Assembly (NCBI GenBank): GCA_900553815.1
Contig: USEY01000033.1
Location: 1 to 37,730 of the forward strand
DNA length: 37,730 bases
Source: an uncultured Bacteroides sp.
Lineage (GTDB): Bacteria > Bacteroidota > Bacteroidia > Bacteroidales > Bacteroidaceae
Reading direction: 5' to 3'
The translations under genes were made by a program, and so were the position numbers. The notes under the pieces were generated by a model. The model was not told where the DNA came from. It was given only the letters and a program-made list of their open reading frames with translations, and did no database searches. This document shows positions 25,038-34,042 of this stretch, piece by piece (position 1 is the stretch's first letter; each line of letters starts with the position of its first letter).

Positions 25038-26909
25038 CTACCGTTCCTGCGTTCCATATATTATAGTCCTGTTACTGAAATCTTCGGCCCTTATCTCGTT
25101 CTCAGGCGAAAGCTTGCCGTGCAAGTACTGGTCCATCATCATGGCACCAATGGGCACGCCATAAGTGGCACCGAATCCGCCGTTCTCCACATAGACAGCA
25201 ATGGCAATCTTCGGATTGTCCATCGGTGCAAAGCCCATGAACACGGAGTGGTCCTTACCATGCGGGTTCTGTGCCGTACCGGTCTTTCCGCAAGCCTCAA
25301 CACCAGGCAATATCATACCAACCATGCGGCAGGTGGCACTTCCGGTACTACCCGTCACAGCCGCACGCATACCTTTCACTACATCTTCATAGTAGGCGCG
25401 GTCTATTCCGGTCACCCGCGGAGTGCGGTAAAGCGAATCCAGCTGGTTATCCTCTATGTCTTTCACAATATGGGGAGTGATGAAATACCCACGGTTGGCT
25501 ATCGTTGCACCCAAGTTGGCTATTTGCAAGGGAGTAGCTAGGATTTCGCCCTGGCCAATGGCAATACTGATAACAGTAAGTCCGTTCCACGAACCACGAT
25601 AAGCACGGTCATAGTACTTGGCGTTAGGAATCAGTCCGTGCACCTCGCCGGGCAGGTCAACACCAAGTTTATAGCCAAAACCTTGGGCCACCATGTGGTC
25701 TTTCCAAACGGTAATGGCATTCTGGGGAGAACCATACTTGCGGTCACTAAACATGCGGTAAAGTCCCCAACAGAAATAAGAGTTGCATGAGGTAGCAATG
25801 GCCGGAATCAGCGGCAGAGGTGAACCATGACCATGACAACCCACATGCAGTCCTTTGTAGGAAAAGCCGTGCGAACAAGGAAAAGCAGGCGTTTCAGTCT
25901 GGATAATACCTTCTTGCAGGAAGGTAAGCGCCTGAGCCGTCTTAAATGTAGATCCGGGAGGATAAGCTCCCATAATGGCACGGTTTATCAAAGGTTTCTG
26001 TTTGTCGGACTGCAACATCTGATGGTTCTTGCCTCGCTGACGGCCAATCAACAGATGCGGGTCAAAGGTTGGCGACGATACCATACAAAGAATTTCTCCT
26101 GTTGCCGGTTCAATGGCCACAATGGCGCCTATCTTATTCTTCATCAGCCGCTCGCCCAACAGTTGCAGGTCGATGTCAATGCCCAGCTTCACATTCTTTC
26201 CGGGCACAGAGGGACGGTCCAACTTTCCATCCATGTAGTGCCCCTGTATGCGTCCATGAGCATCGCGCAGCAACACCTCTACTCCTTTCTCACCCCGGAG
26301 ATACTTCTCGTAAGACTTCTCAATGCCTTGCTTTCCTATATAGTCACCACGAATATAATATGAATCATTTTCTATATCCTTCATGGAAACTTCGCCGATA
26401 TCGCCCAGCAAATGACCGGACGAATTATAAGAATACTGCCTGATAGTTCGGCGCTGTATGTAGAAACCGGGAAACTTGAAAAGCTTCTCCTGAAAGATAC
26501 CACATTCCTCGGCCGAGAGCTGGGTCATAAAAGTTTGATGGGTATATTTGGAATATCCGGGATTCATGCGCGGGTTTCTCACATCGCGCATGCGTTCCTT
26601 AAACTGCTCCACCGTGATGTTCAACGCCCGACAGAAGTCCAGTGTATCCAGATTTTCTACCTCACGGGGCACAAACGTTATATCATAGGCCGGCTGATTG
26701 AATACGAGCAACTTTCCGTTTCTGTCATAAATGGCTCCACGCGAAGGATACTGTATTTTGTTGAGAAAAGCATTGCCGTCAGCATACCTTTTATACTCGT
26801 CTGACATGATTTGCAAGTCAAACAACCTGACGATATAGATGACCACAATGACAATAGCCACCAGTCCTATCACAAATTTTCTTTTCTCCAGTACGTAGTC
26901 TTTAGCCAT
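25038..26909 (-). CDS. mrdA: Penicillin-binding protein 2, elongasome transpeptidase
   Basis: 623 residues. One membrane anchor (about 12-30) is followed by a PBP dimerisation domain (about 50-240, with RGAIYDRNGKLL) and a transpeptidase domain. Catalytic residues are visible: S320-T-F-K323, the S-C-N motif near 377, and K542-T-G544. It cross-links peptidoglycan during lateral growth as the partner of RodA and is the target of mecillinam-type beta-lactams in other bacteria. It sits between mreD (48 bases upstream) and rodA (45 bases downstream). Confidence 0.96.
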   Translation of the reverse strand: MAKDYVLEKRKFVIGLVAIVIVVIYIVRLFDLQIMSDEYKRYADGNAFLNKIQYPSRGAIYDRNGKLLVFNQPAYDITFVPREVENLDTLDFCRALNITVEQFKERMRDVRNPRMNPGYSKYTHQTFMTQLSAEECGIFQEKLFKFPGFYIQRRTIRQYSYNSSGHLLGDIGEVSMKDIENDSYYIRGDYIGKQGIEKSYEKYLRGEKGVEVLLRDAHGRIQGHYMDGKLDRPSVPGKNVKLGIDIDLQLLGERLMKNKIGAIVAIEPATGEILCMVSSPTFDPHLLIGRQRGKNHQMLQSDKQKPLINRAIMGAYPPGSTFKTAQALTFLQEGIIQTETPAFPCSHGFSYKGLHVGCHGHGSPLPLIPAIATSCNSYFCWGLYRMFSDRKYGSPQNAITVWKDHMVAQGFGYKLGVDLPGEVHGLIPNAKYYDRAYRGSWNGLTVISIAIGQGEILATPLQIANLGATIANRGYFITPHIVKDIEDNQLDSLYRTPRVTGIDRAYYEDVVKGMRAAVTGSTGSATCRMVGMILPGVEACGKTGTAQNPHGKDHSVFMGFAPMDNPKIAIAVYVENGGFGATYGVPIGAMMMDQYLHGKLSPENEIRAEDFSNRTIIYGTQER

Positions 26910-26957
26910 TCTTACTTTCTGTCAGCCTTTATCTTTCTTTATTAGGAGTTTCTTTTC

Positions 26958-27452
26958 TTATTTCTTGTGTATCCCTTCCAAAGCAATGACACAGCCCACC
27001 GTCAACAGTATGCACGACAGCATTCTCAACAACAGCTGCAAAGGATGAGTCAAAGAAAAGGATTCAAGAAGAATCAGCACAAAATGATGCATCAACACAC
27101 ACGCCACCACATATTTGAAAAAAGGTGCAATGCCCATGGTACTAATGGCCGGTGTCAGATTGTCAAGCTTGTCGCGGGGAACAAACAAGCGCAAAAGCGT
27201 AGGACGCAGAAAAGCCAGCCACACGGTAGCTGCCGCATTCATACCCGGCGTATCCGAAAAGATATCAACCGTAAGTCCCAGGAAGAACGCCCATACCATC
27301 AACGTATTACGCGATATCTCCGAATTGAACTTCAAGATAAGATATATATAAAGAAAAGGTGTGGCGTATCCTGCAATATGCACATTGTTCAAAATAAGCA
27401 CTTGCAGCAACACCAGACCTACAAACCATCCTATCTTATGCAGATAAATCAT
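26958..27452 (-). CDS. mreD: Rod shape-determining protein MreD
   Basis: 164 residues, five predicted membrane helices with little outside the membrane. The sequence GYATPFLYIYLILKF near the N-terminus and the FFLGLTVDIFSDTPGMNAAATVWLAFLRP block are typical of MreD. It is an inner-membrane part of the elongasome linking MreC to the RodA-PBP2 synthase. Position between mreC and mrdA supports the call strongly; sequence alone is weakly conserved in this family. Confidence 0.93.
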   Translation of the reverse strand: MIYLHKIGWFVGLVLLQVLILNNVHIAGYATPFLYIYLILKFNSEISRNTLMVWAFFLGLTVDIFSDTPGMNAAATVWLAFLRPTLLRLFVPRDKLDNLTPAISTMGIAPFFKYVVACVLMHHFVLILLESFSLTHPLQLLLRMLSCILLTVGCVIALEGIHKK

Positions 27453-27513
27453 ATCGTCAACTATAAAAATAAAACATCAGGCACCAGCCAAGCCGTGCGA
27501 TTGACAGCCGCAC

Positions 27514-28350
27514 TTAATAGCCTTTCTCTATCTCTTTCTGCTCCTCTTGTCCACCACGCGAAATCACCCGCACATGACTCACCTTGCCAAAGTCGGTCGC
27601 AAGTTTTATTTTAAGCAGATAAGACAGACCATCGTGCGAATCGGACATGTCGTCCACCGTTCCAACCATCACTCCTTCGGGAAATACAGTAGAATAACCG
27701 CTCGTCACCACTGTGTCGCCCAAATTGAACTCGGCATGTCTTGGCAAATCCTTCAGATAGGCGAAACGCGAATCGCCTCCCTCCCACTTCAGATAACCGA
27801 AATAATCGCTACCGGCAATCTTGCAACTGATGCTCGACTTACTGTTCAGCAGCGATATGACCAATGAATAGTGAGGCGATGTCTTATAAACAATACCTAC
27901 CACCCCATTGGCGTCAACCACTCCCATCTCGGGCCTGATTCCATCCGATGAGCCCTGGTCTAGCGTCATGTAATTGTCCGGCTTGTTCAGCGAATTCTTT
28001 ATTACACACGCCTTGAACGATTGCAGCTTCATGCGGTCGGTCTGGTCCAAACTGTATAAATGGGTAGAATCGGCCTTTTCCGCCTCCAATGCCTGTTCCA
28101 ACAATGCGACCCTCTGTTCGAGCATCAGGTTCCGGTCAAGCAAATCTTCATTTACTTCCTTCAGGTGGAAATAAGATGTAATGCTGCCCGACAATTCATA
28201 GACCTTGCCTACCAACGCATTGGCCGACGTAAAGTAGGCGCTCATCTGATAATGGTTGAAGCGGAATAATAAAACAAAACTGGTCACCTCTAACAGCAGG
28301 AAGAGGAACCAGTAATTGTATTTCAATAGAAACTGCAACAGATTACGCAT
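27514..28350 (-). CDS. mreC: Rod shape-determining protein MreC
   Basis: 278 residues. There is an N-terminal membrane helix (about 12-30) and a coiled coil (about 62-95, VNEDLLDRNLMLEQRVALLEQ and on). A periplasmic beta-domain covers about 110-265, with the PDNYMTLDQGSSDGIRPEMGVVDANGVVGIV signature. MreC dimerises in the periplasm and activates PBP2. The C-terminus ends EEQKEIEKGY. It starts 19 bases after mreB and precedes mreD by 61 bases. Confidence 0.95.
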   Translation of the reverse strand: MRNLLQFLLKYNYWFLFLLLEVTSFVLLFRFNHYQMSAYFTSANALVGKVYELSGSITSYFHLKEVNEDLLDRNLMLEQRVALLEQALEAEKADSTHLYSLDQTDRMKLQSFKACVIKNSLNKPDNYMTLDQGSSDGIRPEMGVVDANGVVGIVYKTSPHYSLVISLLNSKSSISCKIAGSDYFGYLKWEGGDSRFAYLKDLPRHAEFNLGDTVVTSGYSTVFPEGVMVGTVDDMSDSHDGLSYLLKIKLATDFGKVSHVRVISRGGQEEQKEIEKGY

Positions 28351-28369
28351 GCCGCCGCCTCCCTCTTTA

Positions 28370-29392
28370 TTATCTCATCAGGAACGAGAAGCGGTCCACA
28401 TTCTTCAATGCCACGCCCGTACCCTTGGCAACAGCGTGCAAAGGATCTTCGGCTATATGGAACGGAATGTTAATCTTGTCAGTCAGACGCTTGTCGAGTC
28501 CGCGAAGCAAAGCACCGCCACCAGCCAGATAAATACCGTTGTGTACAATATCGGCATAAAGCTCGGGCGGAGTGCTCTCCAATGCGCTCAAGATGGCTGT
28601 CTCAATCTTCGAGATAGACTTCTCAAGACAGTGAGCCACTTCCTGATAGCATACAGGCACCTCCATAGGCAAAGCCGTGATGCGGTTAGGACCGTGTACG
28701 ACATAGTCTTCAGGAGCATCCTCGCCCAAGTCGGTCAGAGCAGCTCCCACGCTAATCTTGATACGCTCGGCCATACGCTCGCTCACCTTCACATTATGCT
28801 GACGGCTCATATATTCCTGAATATCGGCTGTAAGGTCGTCACCTGCTATACGGATGGAGTTGTTCGACACAATACCACCCAATGATATTACGGCAATCTC
28901 CGTAGAGCCACCGCCTATATCCACTATCATGTTGCCCTCAGGTGCTTCCACATCAATACCGATACCGATAGCAGCAGCCATTGGTTCGAAAATAAGATAT
29001 ACATCGCGTCCGCCCGCATGCTCGGCAGAGTCACGCACAGCTCTCAGTTCTACTTCAGTACTGCCCGAAGGTACACCAATCACCATACGCAGTGACGGAG
29101 AGAACAGACGGCGACGAGTATTCACCATCTTGACAAGACCACGTATCATCTGCTCGCACGCGTAGAAGTCGGCTATCACACCATTACGCAAGGGGCGAAT
29201 CGTACGGATGTTATCGTGAGTCTTCTCATGCATCATCTTGGCCTTTTCGCCTACAGCAATCATCTTGTCTGTACGACGGTCAAGTGCCACTACCGAAGGC
29301 TCGTCCACCACAATCTTACCATTGGAAGTAATGATAGTATTGGCAGTGCCCAAGTCCATCGCTATTTCTTGTGTAAAAGAAAATAATCCCAT
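28370..29392 (-). CDS. mreB: Actin-like cell-shape protein MreB
   Basis: 340 residues. The actin-fold ATPase has the phosphate-1 motif MDLGTANTII near residue 13, the phosphate-2 motif MIVDIGGGSTEIAVISLGG at about 155-175 and the adenosine motif LAGGGALLRGLD at about 293-304. It forms membrane-associated filaments that orient wall synthesis. First gene of the mre-mrd cluster, 181 bases after purH. No Bacteroidetes promoter was found in that gap, so it may be read through from purH or use an unrecognised promoter. Length is normal. Confidence 0.97.
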   Translation of the reverse strand: MGLFSFTQEIAMDLGTANTIITSNGKIVVDEPSVVALDRRTDKMIAVGEKAKMMHEKTHDNIRTIRPLRNGVIADFYACEQMIRGLVKMVNTRRRLFSPSLRMVIGVPSGSTEVELRAVRDSAEHAGGRDVYLIFEPMAAAIGIGIDVEAPEGNMIVDIGGGSTEIAVISLGGIVSNNSIRIAGDDLTADIQEYMSRQHNVKVSERMAERIKISVGAALTDLGEDAPEDYVVHGPNRITALPMEVPVCYQEVAHCLEKSISKIETAILSALESTPPELYADIVHNGIYLAGGGALLRGLDKRLTDKINIPFHIAEDPLHAVAKGTGVALKNVDRFSFLMR

Positions 29393-29498
29393 ATTGATTT
29401 GTATAAATCACGGTCCGCGTTTCTGTGAAAGTACTGAAACAGAGAAGAATCCGTTGTGTATGCTTTTTCAAAGGACATCCTGCTCTATGCTACCGAAG

Positions 29499-29530
29499 AG
29501 TCGGAATGCACGCAGGGGCGCATTCCGACT
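29499..29530. other. 11-bp hairpin between purH and mreB
   Basis: AGTCGGAATGC (29499-29509) pairs perfectly with GCATTCCGACT (29520-29530). There is no T tract, so it may be an RNA-stability or attenuation element rather than a terminator. Confidence 0.55.
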
Positions 29531-29573
29531 TCCACAGTAATAACCTAAAACACGGGCCGTGGCCTGTATCTAA

Positions 29574-31100
29574 TTAATGTTTGAAATGACGGAAACCAGT
29601 AGTAACCATGGCGATGCCATGCTCATTGCAGTAGTCAAACGAGAGCTGGTCCTTGATACTTCCGCCCGGCTGGATAACAGCAGTAACACCTTCATTGCCG
29701 GCTATCTCCACACAGTCGGGGAAGGGGAAGAACGCGTCGCTGGCCATGACAGCACCGTGCAGGTCGAAGCCAAAGCTCTTGGCCTTTTCGATGGCCTGCT
29801 TCAGGGCATCCACACGGCTAGTCTGTCCTACACCACTTGCAATCAGCTGCTTACCCTTAGCCAATACGATAGAGTTAGACTTACTGTTCTTTACAATCTT
29901 GTTGGCAAACAGCATATCTTCAATTTCCTCAGCCGTAGGAGCCTTGGTAGTTACTACCTTCAGGTCGGCAGGAGTCTCAATCTTCAAATCGCGGTCTTGA
30001 ACCAATACGCCGTTCAGCAACGAACGGAACTGACGGGTAGGCAACTCGCCGGGCTTGCGAACCAAGATGATGCGGTTCTTCTTCTGACCCAGAATTTCGA
30101 GTGCATCCACATCGTAGTCAGGAGCAATGATAACTTCGAAGAATATCTTGTTGATTTCCTCGGCTGCCTCCTTGTTGATAACGGCATTCGTAATCAGCAC
30201 GCCACCAAAAGCAGAAACAGGGTCGCCAGCCAAAGCATCCTTCCAAGCTTCGAGCACGGTAGGACGGGTAGCCAGACCACAAGCATTGTTGTGCTTCAGG
30301 ATAGCGAAAGTGGTTTCATTGCCAAACTCGTTAATAAGGTCAACAGCTGCATTGATATCGAGCAGGTTGTTGTAAGAGATTTCCTTACCATGAATCTGGT
30401 CGAACATGGCATCCAGATTGCCATAGAAGAAACCTTTCTGATGAGGATTCTCACCATAGCGCAACATCTTCTGATTGTTGGCCGAGCAGCGGAAAGCAGA
30501 ACCTTCATTGCCGTCGAAGTAGTTGAAGATAGCCGTATCATAGTGAGAAGATACGCCAAACGCTTCTTTGGCAAACCAACGGCGCTCTTCCAGTGTTGTA
30601 GTAGCACCGTGTTCCATCAGCATGTCGCGAAGCGGCTGGTACTGAGCCTGAGAAGCCACGATAACCACGTCGTTGTAGTTCTTGGCGGCTGCACGAATCA
30701 GCGAAATGCCACCTATATCAATCTTTTCGATAATCTCGGCTTCAGAAGCGCCACTGGCAACGGTGGCCTCAAACGGATAGAGGTCAACAATTACCAAGTC
30801 TATTTCGGGTATTTCATATTTTTCGATTTGCTGCATGTCTTGTTCCAATCCGCGACGGCAAAGGATGCCACCGAATACTTTCGGATGTAATGTCTTCACA
30901 CGTCCGCCAAGAATGGAAGGGTATGTCGTAAGCTCTTCCACTGCCTTGCAGGGATAGCCTAAAGATTCTATAAACTGGCGTGTTCCACCTGTTGAGAGGA
31001 ACTCTACGCCTTCTTCGTGTAGCTTGGAAATAATTTCATCCAAACCTTCCTTGTGGTAAACAGATACCAACGCTGTTTTAATTCTTTTCGTTTCAGACAT
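29574..31100 (-). CDS. purH: Bifunctional AICAR formyltransferase / IMP cyclohydrolase
   Basis: 508 residues from the ATG at 31100; the longer frame to 31172 begins upstream of the -7 box at 31145-31152. The N-terminal MGS-like IMP cyclohydrolase domain (about 5-140) has STGGTRQFIESLGY and VDLYPF. The C-terminal AICAR transformylase domain (about 150-508) has the catalytic KHNNACG and SDAFFPFPDCVE motifs. It performs the last two steps to IMP. It is upstream of mreB on the same strand; cotranscription with the cell-shape cluster is possible, as no clear terminator with a T tract separates them. Confidence 0.97.
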   Translation of the reverse strand: MSETKRIKTALVSVYHKEGLDEIISKLHEEGVEFLSTGGTRQFIESLGYPCKAVEELTTYPSILGGRVKTLHPKVFGGILCRRGLEQDMQQIEKYEIPEIDLVIVDLYPFEATVASGASEAEIIEKIDIGGISLIRAAAKNYNDVVIVASQAQYQPLRDMLMEHGATTTLEERRWFAKEAFGVSSHYDTAIFNYFDGNEGSAFRCSANNQKMLRYGENPHQKGFFYGNLDAMFDQIHGKEISYNNLLDINAAVDLINEFGNETTFAILKHNNACGLATRPTVLEAWKDALAGDPVSAFGGVLITNAVINKEAAEEINKIFFEVIIAPDYDVDALEILGQKKNRIILVRKPGELPTRQFRSLLNGVLVQDRDLKIETPADLKVVTTKAPTAEEIEDMLFANKIVKNSKSNSIVLAKGKQLIASGVGQTSRVDALKQAIEKAKSFGFDLHGAVMASDAFFPFPDCVEIAGNEGVTAVIQPGGSIKDQLSFDYCNEHGIAMVTTGFRHFKH

Positions 31101-31144
31101 GGATTTACGTAATATTAAGTATGCGTATAATTTGTTTAGTGGCG

Positions 31145-31152
31145 CAAAGTTA
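31145..31152 (-). promoter_or_regulatory. -7 element of purH
   Basis: Minus-strand TAACTTTG matches the Bacteroidetes -7 box; the -33 position is weak. It lies 45 bases upstream of the ATG at 31100. Confidence 0.6.
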
Positions 31153-31350
31153 CAAATTTTGTTTATAAGCACATATATTCATCTACAATAAATTAGCTAT
31201 AAATGCTAATTAGGCGTTAAAAGAAGCGGAGTGAGTTTGCCGTCTGTTAAGATAGTGCAATAGAAGAAGCCAGCAAACAGGTTTCAAAGCTTAGGATTTA
31301 ACGAATTTACCATTCGGACAAATCCTGTCACTGCCTACATTTGTCATATA

Positions 31351-31438
31351 ATCATGTTACATGATTCCTATTATCATGTATCATGATTCCCGTTATCATG
31401 TTACATGATTTCTTTTATCACAATACATGATACTGATG
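31351..31438. repeat. 22-bp tandem repeats, family F (ATCATGT-N-ACATGAT)
   Basis: Four units at 31351-31372, 31373-31394, 31395-31416 and 31417-31438 are in exact 22-bp register. The first and third contain the perfect dyad ATCATGT-T-ACATGAT; the others vary by a few bases. The sequence is unrelated to families A, B and C, yet unit length and dyad design are the same. It lies between the MBOAT stop (31532) and the purH promoter. Confidence 0.9.
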
Positions 31439-31531
31439 AACATAGGTATTTTGGACACTTGTTTGTACTGAAGACAAATAACCTTGCTAAAGACAAAACA
31501 AAATAACAGTCCTGCCTGTAGACAACTATTC

Positions 31532-33019
31532 CTAGAATTGGAAATAAATAAAAGGCTGTATGCCTGCGCTTTTCACTTGAATAACGATGTAAACCACCAG
31601 CACTACCAGCAAAGCCTTGCCCAACAATGGCAGGCGGATAACTCCAGTCGTGCAGGCACGCTCCCAACGGTCAGGAAGGAAATGAAGCACATAGCCCAGC
31701 AGCATCAGCGCGAATACTTCCCAATAGCCCGACAGCAACTGAGGAAGCAGTTGCGGATGGAAAGCCGTGAATATCTGTCTCAACATATCGACCGACGTGC
31801 TGAACTCCGCATTACGGAAGAATATCCAACAGAAGCAGACAAAATGAAAGGTGACAATGATGCCGCCCAAACGCCGCAGCCCATGACTTGCCTCACCCTT
31901 GCGACGCCCCGTTACAGACATCCAGGCTTTGTGCACTGCCAAGGCCACTCCATGCAACATACCCCACAGAACAAAGTTCCACGACGCCCCATGCCACAAT
32001 CCACCCAGGAACATGGTGATAATCAGATTCAGATACTGTCTGAACTTACCTTTTCGGTTGCCACCCAGGGAAATATACAGATAATCGCGCAACCAGCCCG
32101 AAAGCGAAATGTGCCAGCGCCGCCAAAACTCAGTAACAGATGCTGACTTATAGGGCGAATTGAAGTTGATGTTGAAATGAAATCCCAACAACAAGGCAAT
32201 ACCTATGGCCATATCGCTATAGCCGGAGAAATCACAATAAATTTGGAGCGCATAGCCATAGACACCCATCAGGTTTTCCACACCCGAATAGAGCGACGGA
32301 TTGTCGAAAATACGTTCTACAAAGTTGACACTGATATAGTCGGAAATCACCGCTTTCTTGAATAGTCCGCTCACTATCAGGAATATGCCCCGACCAAACA
32401 TTTCCTGCGAAACGAACAGCGGACGACGTATCTGGGGAATGAAATCCTTGGCACGGACAATAGGACCTGCCACCAGCTGAGGGAAAAAGGACACGTAGAA
32501 GGCATAGTCAAGCAGGTTGCGGAGCGGCGTAATCTCGCGCCGGTAGACGTCAATGGTATAACTCAGCGACTGGAAGGTGAAGAATGAAATGCCCACCGGC
32601 AGGAAAATATCCAGCGGTGTAAAGGTACCACCCGTAAAAGAAGCTATAACCCCGCCCAAGAAATTGGTATACTTGAAATAGCACAAAAGTCCCAGATTAA
32701 TGGTCAGGCTAAGCGTCACCCACAGCTTGCGTATCACTTTAGACTCGGCACGCTCCATCAAACGGGCAATGCAAAAGTCGCTGACCGTCACCAGTGCCAG
32801 CAGATAGAAGCACGTTCCGCTGCTTTTATAATAGAAATAATAGGAGAAGAGTGTCACAAACACCAGGCGTGCCGTGGTCCGCTTCCGCAACAACAGATAT
32901 ACCCACACAAATGCCAGAAACAGCCACAGGAAAAGGCCGCTGCTGAATATCATCGGAGAGTCTGGACTATAAGTAAATAAACCGGGCAACAGAGACAAGT
33001 CGATATCTGGAATACTCAT
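31532..33019 (-). CDS. MBOAT-family membrane O-acyltransferase
   Basis: 495 residues from the ATG at 33019; a longer frame would need a TTG at 33049. About ten membrane helices. The MBOAT signature has the invariant histidine in GGLWHGASWNF (H343), and the upstream block FWRRWHISLSGWLRDYLYISLGG is that of AlgI/DltB/PatA-type proteins. It transfers acyl groups, usually acetyl, across the membrane to a periplasmic or surface polymer. Two SGNH-hydrolase genes lie directly upstream in the same transcript and probably complete the transfer. The polymer is unknown. Downstream is the 22-bp family F array. Confidence 0.95.
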   Translation of the reverse strand: MSIPDIDLSLLPGLFTYSPDSPMIFSSGLFLWLFLAFVWVYLLLRKRTTARLVFVTLFSYYFYYKSSGTCFYLLALVTVSDFCIARLMERAESKVIRKLWVTLSLTINLGLLCYFKYTNFLGGVIASFTGGTFTPLDIFLPVGISFFTFQSLSYTIDVYRREITPLRNLLDYAFYVSFFPQLVAGPIVRAKDFIPQIRRPLFVSQEMFGRGIFLIVSGLFKKAVISDYISVNFVERIFDNPSLYSGVENLMGVYGYALQIYCDFSGYSDMAIGIALLLGFHFNINFNSPYKSASVTEFWRRWHISLSGWLRDYLYISLGGNRKGKFRQYLNLIITMFLGGLWHGASWNFVLWGMLHGVALAVHKAWMSVTGRRKGEASHGLRRLGGIIVTFHFVCFCWIFFRNAEFSTSVDMLRQIFTAFHPQLLPQLLSGYWEVFALMLLGYVLHFLPDRWERACTTGVIRLPLLGKALLVVLVVYIVIQVKSAGIQPFIYFQF

Positions 33020-33106
33020 ATACTGGAAATAAAAACTATTACTTGACAAAAGCAGGTATAAACAAACTCGTATTATAAAATAAGAAAACCTCTTTTAGGA
33101 CTTCAG

Positions 33107-34042
33107 TTACTGTGACTTCACATAATTATTATATGCCTTCAACAAAGCCTGACCCAGCAACTCGCCCTGTAGCTTGTAGCCTTCGGGCATGAAGTGGATA
33201 TGGTCGGGCCTCATCAGCCCGGCTTCTTGCCAGTTCAGGCAGGCACGCTTCGCGCCACCCAGCAGGTTGTACATGTCCCAATAGGCCAAGCCATTGGCAT
33301 CGGCACAGCGTTCAATGGTCTTTACCGTAGTCGAAGTTCGCGGATTGATGACATACGACCGACGACGACGGCTCGTACGCTGACGTTCGTAAGACCCCGG
33401 CGGAGTAGTCACCAATATGGGCACATTGGGCAAGCGGGCACGCAATTCGCGCACCAGCTCTTCCATCTGCCGATAATGAAGCGTGGAATTATAACGTCGG
33501 TTGTGGCTTTCGTTTGTGCCCAAAGACAGAATCAGAAAATCGGGATGCAAATCTGCTATCCGGTCTATGCGGTCCTGACGCAAGAAGGTGAAACAGAAAG
33601 CGCCATTGATGCCAAAATCCGTATATCGCACAGCACCAAAGGCCTGCTTCAGCACTTCGCCGGCGGTACGCGGAAAGATGTGTCCACGCACGTGGCTGTC
33701 GCCCACATGGACTATATTCAGACTGTCGCTCACCTGGCCGGCACCAGCCGCCAACTTCAGCATCCGCAAGCGCTCCCATACGGGATGCAACACGCCCAAG
33801 CTGTCGGTCAGCTGATTGTCGCTCACATTCTGAAAGGTTTCGGGCAAGCACAAGAAAGGTAAAACAACCGTATCAGTTCGGTGACTGTACAGGAAAAGGG
33901 TATCGCAATCGGGAATTACAGAATCGGGCTCCAACAAAGACGGCACGGCGTCTTGCGCCCTCACCACCAGCGTAGATACAAGCAACCCTAACGAACAGAC
34001 AACGCGCAGGCAATAAGCCGAAAAACTCCTATTCCATTTCAT
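33107..34042 (-). CDS. SGNH/GDSL hydrolase (second of the pair)
   Basis: 311 residues from the ATG at 34042; an alternative ATG at 34060 overlaps the preceding gene more (32 rather than 14 bases). Signal peptide about 1-30 (ends STLVVRAQ). SGNH blocks: IVHVGDSHVRG (block I, nucleophile Ser), LSLGTNESHN (block III, Asn) and PDHIHFMPEGY (block V, Asp and His). Such proteins paired with an MBOAT act as O-acetyltransferases or esterases on wall or exopolysaccharide. The gene lies between the other SGNH gene (overlapping) and the MBOAT gene (87-base gap). Confidence 0.9.
   Translation of the reverse strand: MKWNRSFSAYCLRVVCSLGLLVSTLVVRAQDAVPSLLEPDSVIPDCDTLFLYSHRTDTVVLPFLCLPETFQNVSDNQLTDSLGVLHPVWERLRMLKLAAGAGQVSDSLNIVHVGDSHVRGHIFPRTAGEVLKQAFGAVRYTDFGINGAFCFTFLRQDRIDRIADLHPDFLILSLGTNESHNRRYNSTLHYRQMEELVRELRARLPNVPILVTTPPGSYERQRTSRRRRSYVINPRTSTTVKTIERCADANGLAYWDMYNLLGGAKRACLNWQEAGLMRPDHIHFMPEGYKLQGELLGQALLKAYNNYVKSQ

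Noticed and set aside
24021..25541. 506-residue open frame on the plus strand across rodA and PBP2
   Set aside because: It is antisense to two clear cell-wall genes, has His/Gln-rich low-sense composition and no domain, and follows the shadow-frame pattern of GC-biased codons.
29499..29530. tRNA fragment between purH and mreB
   Set aside because: It shares TCGGAATG/CATTCCGA with the tRNA-Pro acceptor stem, but no D, anticodon or T arm exists; the match is just a hairpin.
29577..30890. 437-residue plus-strand open frame opposite purH
   Set aside because: Antisense to a well-supported gene, with no promoter and no recognisable motif.
31101..31172. 24-residue N-terminal extension of PurH
   Set aside because: It crosses the -7 promoter element and is not part of the enzyme family.
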